Below, piece after piece: positions 58,701 through 64,000 of a DNA stretch of 64,000 nt (positions are counted from its first letter, which is position 1; each line of letters begins with the position of its first letter). The notes under the pieces are model-generated. The model did not search any database. It had not been told where the DNA came from and saw nothing but the letters and a program-made list of their open reading frames with translations. The translations under genes were made by a program, and so were the position numbers. The stretch comes from Stenopsyche tienmushanensis (Eukaryota > Arthropoda > Insecta > Trichoptera > Stenopsychidae): NCBI GenBank assembly GCA_008973525.1, contig WACJ01000474.1, forward strand, positions 1 to 64,000. Reading direction: 5' to 3'.

Positions 58701-60882
58701 CAGATCTGGAGTTATAATAAACTTCAAGGCAAATAAACTCCCAGCTAGAAGAAAGGGGTCATAAAATGCATTAAAGGACTATTATTCACGGTGCAATGAC
58801 GTGTGAGAAAAGCCATAGCCGACGTAAATCTTCAGATGTGGAACTCCGTCAGACGCTGAAGCAAAGCCAATATATATATCATGCGTGCAGGAAATCTTCC
58901 GATGATTGATTTACACGGAGGTTTATATCTTTTTTTACACTCTTTTGCGTATCGGTTGCTGTATTATTGCGACACTTGCTGACCTCTGGCCGCGAGATAT
59001 ACCACATTGCACGTCTCTTGAGCTGACAAGAGTTTGCGAACGCAATTAACATAGAAAGACAACAACTGTACTTACAATATGACAGGCGGCTTCGATAAGT
59101 CTGGATCTGAACAACTTCAAGATTCTGCGATCTTCAATATTCCGGAGTCGCTCAGGTCGTCTGGAACGTCTTCAAATGTCTTCTGAGTTATCATTATAAG
59201 CGCTTTGCAACTGCAGCGACTGAAGAATTACGATCGTGTTATTTTATTTTCTTGTCGTGAGCCCTAAATCCGCATCGAACGAATGCCTCGTGAGATTATG
59301 GAATATTAAATGCTTATCATTTTTTAATTATGGAACGAGATTGAATCGACGCAAATCTCCGCCAATATTCGATAGCCGTGAATTTCGACAGTTTCCTATC
59401 TATTAGACCAACTAGATAGCGAATATTTCGATGATTGTTTTTGATAGACGACACATTTTTGACCTTATCGTCGAGCATAAATCTTATCCGTCCAAGAAAT
59501 CATTGATTTTCGAAAAACTCATTGGAAAAACTTTCCGAACTTTCATGCAGAGAGATTAAGTCATATCTTCTGTCAGATTAAGACCACATTATCTAATGGC
59601 GTATTCCATCGATAGATCAATAGATTTAAGGCACACATTTATAATGCTTACATCACGTAAAAAATCGTGATAAATGCCAGTTATATTTTAAATACAATAG
59701 TCCATAGACGTATACAAAAGTCATTGTTATCGATCATTTTGTTGATTGATCGGCCACTCGCATAAGCTGTGCAATTTAATTGCAATAAAATTCGGTTATT
59801 TTGATTTCACCATTTTACATTTTGAACCTCAGATGTTCATTAATTATTGAGCGTATGATATGGCGTAAAATCTTTGTTTGAGTTTTTTCTTTTTGTAATA
59901 CGAAACTCAGTTCTTTGCCGAATATTTCCATGGAGATTGATCACTATTCGGAGGTGTTATCAAATAATAAAAAAAACTCAAATATCCATTGTCTGTACGA
60001 AATAAGGGCGATCTTTTAAGCGCCATTTAATTATAAACGTTGTTCCGGATAGCATAAAAGCAGGAATTTCAAACATTTTTTAAAAGCATTCAAGGCATTC
60101 GTTTAATACTTATTTATGGCACGTATTTGCGAAATATAGCAATTGGCATAAATGTCAATAATAGTGACGCAATACGTCATAACACTCAGTTTTAACTAGG
60201 ATGCGATAAGAGGACTGCGAGATAAACGAATGTGCCACTCTGATATCCGCGATGTCGTTCAATTTATTACTTTAGTGCTCCTTCAAATGATGCCTTTTGA
60301 TTTGTGGTTAATCAGTGGGAAAATTGCAAAATAAATACAATATTTACGACTGGCTTTGATTTATTGTCGTCGAGCTTTTCTCGGCGATCGGGGCGTCGAA
60401 TTCGCAGTATAAATTCGCGCGGGTCGATGGGGGGGTTGGAAAAATTTGTTTTAGGCACATAATGGAGATTCGCCAAAATATTAGCGTCGTTATGGGCTTT
60501 CGGAATAACGAGGCAATTTTTCCGATAGGCAAACAAAAATGTGTGCCGAACTTAATTTCGCCCTTATATATTGCCAATTATATGTGGGTCATAAAAAACG
60601 AATTTTCTTTTGGGAGATGTTCACGCTCGGCAGAATGGGTGGATTTATTTATTTTTTTTTTTTTTGCTAAAACCAAACTGACGATATTAATGTTTGCATA
60701 TTTTTAACACTTTACCAACCGCACGATGCTGAAAGGACTAGCGCCAATCATCGCACTTTTAGTGACAAAAAATGATTTTATTGACTATTCATACGAATGG
60801 GATATCGACCAAACAATTTAGTGTATTTATAGTTCTTATCATAAAACATTGGGTATTTTTCTCATACTGAAGACATGTTTAA

Positions 60883-61574
60883 GGGACGTTTCTACCTTGT
60901 TGGTTCAAAAAAAATCTTTTTTTAAAACATATTTTAAGTATATTTTCAATACATTTCAAGTCGATATAAATGAAATTCGTAAAGTTATAGGCCAACGAGA
61001 AGAAGCTTTAAACGCGTTTTTCTCGAAACTACTTTTTCCAAGTTCATGGAAGTACTCCCACACGCCCTAGTTAAGCATTCTTTATGAAATTTGGCAAGCA
61101 TATGTATAATAAACGTCTTCATCGTATAGACTAAAATTATTCAAAAATATTCAACAGTTTTTATTTCGTGAACAAAAAACTACAAAAAAATATTGTAAAA
61201 ACACAAATTTTTCTTCAACCTCTGATTATTTTTTGTTTTATTAATATTTATTCTTAACTATAGTTTATACTATATACAATATTATACAAAGTAAAAATAT
61301 GTTTAATTTTTTTGCTGCAAATTATTTGTTCAGGACTTAAGACTTCCATGATGAAGAATGTCATTGCTCATCCATCGATATACGTTGATGTCGATGGACA
61401 TCTTCCCTCACTCCAACTACTATACTTTGTCAAACTTTAAAAAATATTTTTATATTCAATAACGATCGCCTAGTCAAAATACTAAATATCAACATTCTAT
61501 AATTAATACTTTTCGCATTTAAAAATATATTAAAAAATCGATCACTTTTAGGTCCAACAAGGTAGAAACGTCCC
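60883..61574. mobile_element. TTAA-flanked MITE, copy B
   Basis: Starts GGGACGTTTCTACCTTGTTG and ends with the inverse GGTAGAAACGTCCC, with TTAA at 60879-60882 and 61575-61578. It is in the opposite orientation to copy A and 100 bp longer, mainly through extra sequence near 61440-61500. The block at about 60960-61045 matches 13115-13195 of copy A almost base for base, and both TIRs share the same A-to-G change relative to copy A. Confidence 0.85.
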
Positions 61575-63069
61575 TTAATATCAACAATATTTCAAGCATG
61601 TGATTATTGTGTAAAGATAAACATGGATAATAAGCCATGAAAATGTTTGAATTAACGAAATTTGTCTATAAAATAGATCAATATTTTATTTGGCGACTTT
61701 TTTTTTGTGCGGCGTGTAATGTGTTAAATGAAGCAGCTGTGGTTTGATATAAATCTGGATATTGTCGAAGATTCAATATAACAATTACAAATTTGCAATG
61801 AAATGGAAAATAATTTTCTTGTAATGAAACGAGATTTAATGACTGATTAAATGGTAAAATTAAGGCTAAACTACTCGTGCTTGTAAAAATCATGCTTATC
61901 TTGTTTATTATATCAAAGTAAATTCGCATAAGTTTGTATATGTTGTTGAACATTGTTATGTAGCGACGATAATTCTGTTGAAAATATTGGATTGATTGCA
62001 AAAAAATATTATTGAATCTTTTAAATTTAAATCTGATTGGGATCATTTTTTTAATCAAAGATAAATTCAATACGATCAAGATCCGATATGAAAACGTATG
62101 AGATCTTATGATTTATTCGGATTTGAAAGAGGTGCAACATTTACGAGAGGGCAGTAAATATGTCTTTGATTTCATGAGCGACAATTTCATCGTGGGTTTT
62201 ATGTAACGCGTGTTGTCATAAATTCAACGCCATAAACGAAAACATTTTGAGAGCCACTGGGCGAATTAAAAAATGAAAAATGTATGACAATGATATTACC
62301 ATATTTTTATGATCGATCCTGGGTGCTTTTGTAAATCGGCGATGCATCGCGATGCTCGCGGTGATGTCGGAGAGGCATAAACGAGCGTATTTTTTTAATG
62401 GAATTATTCGACGCTATAAAATCTGACTTTATAACGTCGCTCTCGTGTATCACAATCATAAAATGCACAATAAAATTTTTATTCGGCAGTGATTTTCACC
62501 GATAACACAGTCAATAATTCACCAGCGCAAATAAACAATTTCCGGGGGCCCCACTGATTGATCGCGGATGGTTCGCGCTCGGGTCTAATTTCGTCAACGG
62601 CGGCAATAAATTAGCTCCCGACGTAAAATTTTAGGCTGAATCTTACGATTTTAATTCAGCAACTTTGCTTGGAAAACTTCATCGCTTTCGATGCTCGTAT
62701 ACACAGGCATTAGTCGAGATACTGGCGAATTTCGGTGGGCGTCCGTCGCGAAAAGCGAACTGTTATCGGGCTCTATCCGGCTCAAAGCGCGATAACGCCT
62801 GCCGCCAAATTCAAACATTCCAATAATTTACGACAAGTTTACACAGTGTAAGTACATAATATAGGACAGTTTTTCTTAGATAAAGAGCACGGCAAACACT
62901 GGACGTGATTTATCAGGATGTTACGACGATGTCAAACATGCGAGTCGCTCTTATCGCACCTGGGGAAATTTCGAAAAAATCTCATTATCGACTACCGTTT
63001 TGGCTGTCGTGTTTGTACAGTTGTGGGGTTCGATCGCGCGAACTTATCTCGGCGATTAGAGTGTCACTA

Positions 63070-63290
63070 GTCACACGCGCGTCGACAACCGTCGGCAGTC
63101 GGACGGTACCGAGAGCTGGGGAGCCGCAGGACCGACTCTTCGGAGGGTCGGTCGGCGTCTGACAGCGGCCTCGATCCCTCCATCCCCCCTCTGGATTAGG
63201 GAGCGGGCGCCGGGAACGGGAAAGGCGCAGGGCGCGCGCACCTCCAGCCCTACGCGTCTTCTTATCGCGCGCACATGTGGGGACTCCCCA
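63070..63290. promoter_or_regulatory. GC-rich promoter-like block near the right edge
   Basis: About 220 bp of strongly GC- and CpG-rich sequence stands in AT-rich DNA, similar in character to the lola, psq and fz2 5' regions. It contains an imperfect hairpin (ACCGAC...GTCGGT near 63129-63150). It could be a distal fz2 promoter or the start of a gene beyond the window. No convincing coding frame is present. Confidence 0.35.
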
Positions 63291-64000
63291 AATAACTCAA
63301 CACATGAGATCAACTTCAAATACACAAATCACAAGGCGCAACATGCACTAAACTGTAATAATATCGCCCTGCTCGTCTTCAGGCAACAAATTATCAGATA
63401 GAGATAGGATCTATACATAGATCGCCGTTTCGACGAACTAATCTCCGCATAAGTTGCACGCAATAAAAAAAAAACATCGCTCTGACATCTCTGCTTGAAC
63501 ATTGCGAGCCTCGATCGAGATGTATCACTTCATATGAATCGATATCTGATATCGGTCTGATTGTTCAAGTGTTGGTATATTGATACTTTTATTATAAAAT
63601 TTCGGATTCAAATCCAAATGGTTTGTACCAAATAATTTGGGGATCGATAAATTGAAAAAAAAATCTGATGTCCACGATTTTGATGAGAAGAATTTTTAAT
63701 AATTAAAAAACGCGATTTGTTTTTAAGAAAACCTATAAATTATGTTGAAAAGTCAAATAGGACTATAACTATAAGTAAGAGGCGAATATTATATTTTCAA
63801 ATGAAATACGAATTTAAAATCATCATAGTCTTAGATGCTATATTTGCTTGTCCACTACTTATCAACCGTACAAATCCACTTATCTGTCAGGATCGTAGCA
63901 GCGCGTATGAAGCTTATATTTAACACTCTTGTCGCCCAACGTGAATCGGTGTTGTTACTCACGGGGTTGATAGTCAGAGTGTAAACAGAAACAATAGCGA

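Larger units (their letters stand above)
54277..63050. other. gene-poor region upstream of fz2, part 3
   Basis: AT-rich with a hAT relic (55046-55760), a possible second hAT-like end pair around 55217 and 56290 (CAGTGGCG and CGCCCCTG) without matching target duplications, and TTAA MITE copy B. 58900-59250 has moderate GC but no consistent coding frame. 62300-62850 rises in GC toward the block at 63.1 kb. I see no host exon that can be defended. Confidence 0.45.

Noticed and set aside
59040..59250. Moderate-GC segment with a short minus-strand frame (EDVPDDLSDSGILK)
   Set aside because: Stops within 25 codons and no convincing splice sites; could be part of a repeat but not supportable as an exon.
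1..64000. CRISPR arrays, bacterial operons, rRNA genes
   Set aside because: No regularly spaced repeats, no bacterial gene structure and no rRNA sequence; the window is eukaryotic with spliced genes.

Overview
The window is nuclear DNA of an insect. It is AT-rich with long introns, and three conserved developmental genes stand out as islands of coding and higher-GC sequence: the BTB zinc-finger gene longitudinals lacking (lola, minus strand), the four-motif psq-type HTH gene pipsqueak (psq, plus strand) and the Wnt receptor frizzled 2 (fz2, minus strand). lola and psq are divergent neighbours in Drosophila too, which supports the insect assignment. Details of the lola BTB domain would suit Lepidoptera, but I cannot fix the order from this window alone.

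Layout. 1-148 is the start of a lola zinc-finger isoform exon (minus) that runs off the left edge. 149-8502 is a long lola intron with small transposon remnants. 8503-10399 holds the four common lola coding exons (BTB domain plus linker), and a GC-rich 5' UTR/promoter follows to about 10550. 10.55-18.3 kb is the lola-psq intergenic region, carrying a TTAA-flanked MITE, a Tc1/mariner-like relic, a small hAT MITE, a dead mariner and a GC-rich psq promoter candidate. 18474-21239 is psq in eight coding exons. 21.2-26.8 kb is the convergent space between psq and fz2. 26834-28618 is fz2 in a single, extremely GC-rich coding exon, with a GC-rich 5' region and probable 5' UTR exon up to about 30.25 kb. 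From 30.3 to 64 kb I recognise no host protein-coding gene. That stretch holds LINE fragments, a pogo-like relic, an unidentified DNA-transposon ORF relic, one structurally complete but dead mariner (53002-54274), a hAT relic, a second copy of the TTAA MITE, a possible Polycomb/GAGA-type site cluster near 49.8 kb and a GC-rich promoter-like block near 63.1 kb.

How the genes relate. Lola and Psq are both nuclear regulators of the BTB/psq world. Psq is known in Drosophila to bind GAGAG-type sites, and Fz2 is the Wingless/Wnt receptor at the plasma membrane. The psq locus in this window has all four DNA-binding motifs, but I see no BTB exon for it in the 8 kb between it and lola. The psq transcript visible here therefore starts as a BTB-less isoform, or receives its BTB from elsewhere. 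Nothing here looks like a wholly new system. The most unusual points are that missing BTB exon, the in-frame-retainable lola intron, the GC contrast of fz2 and the variety of dead DNA transposons.
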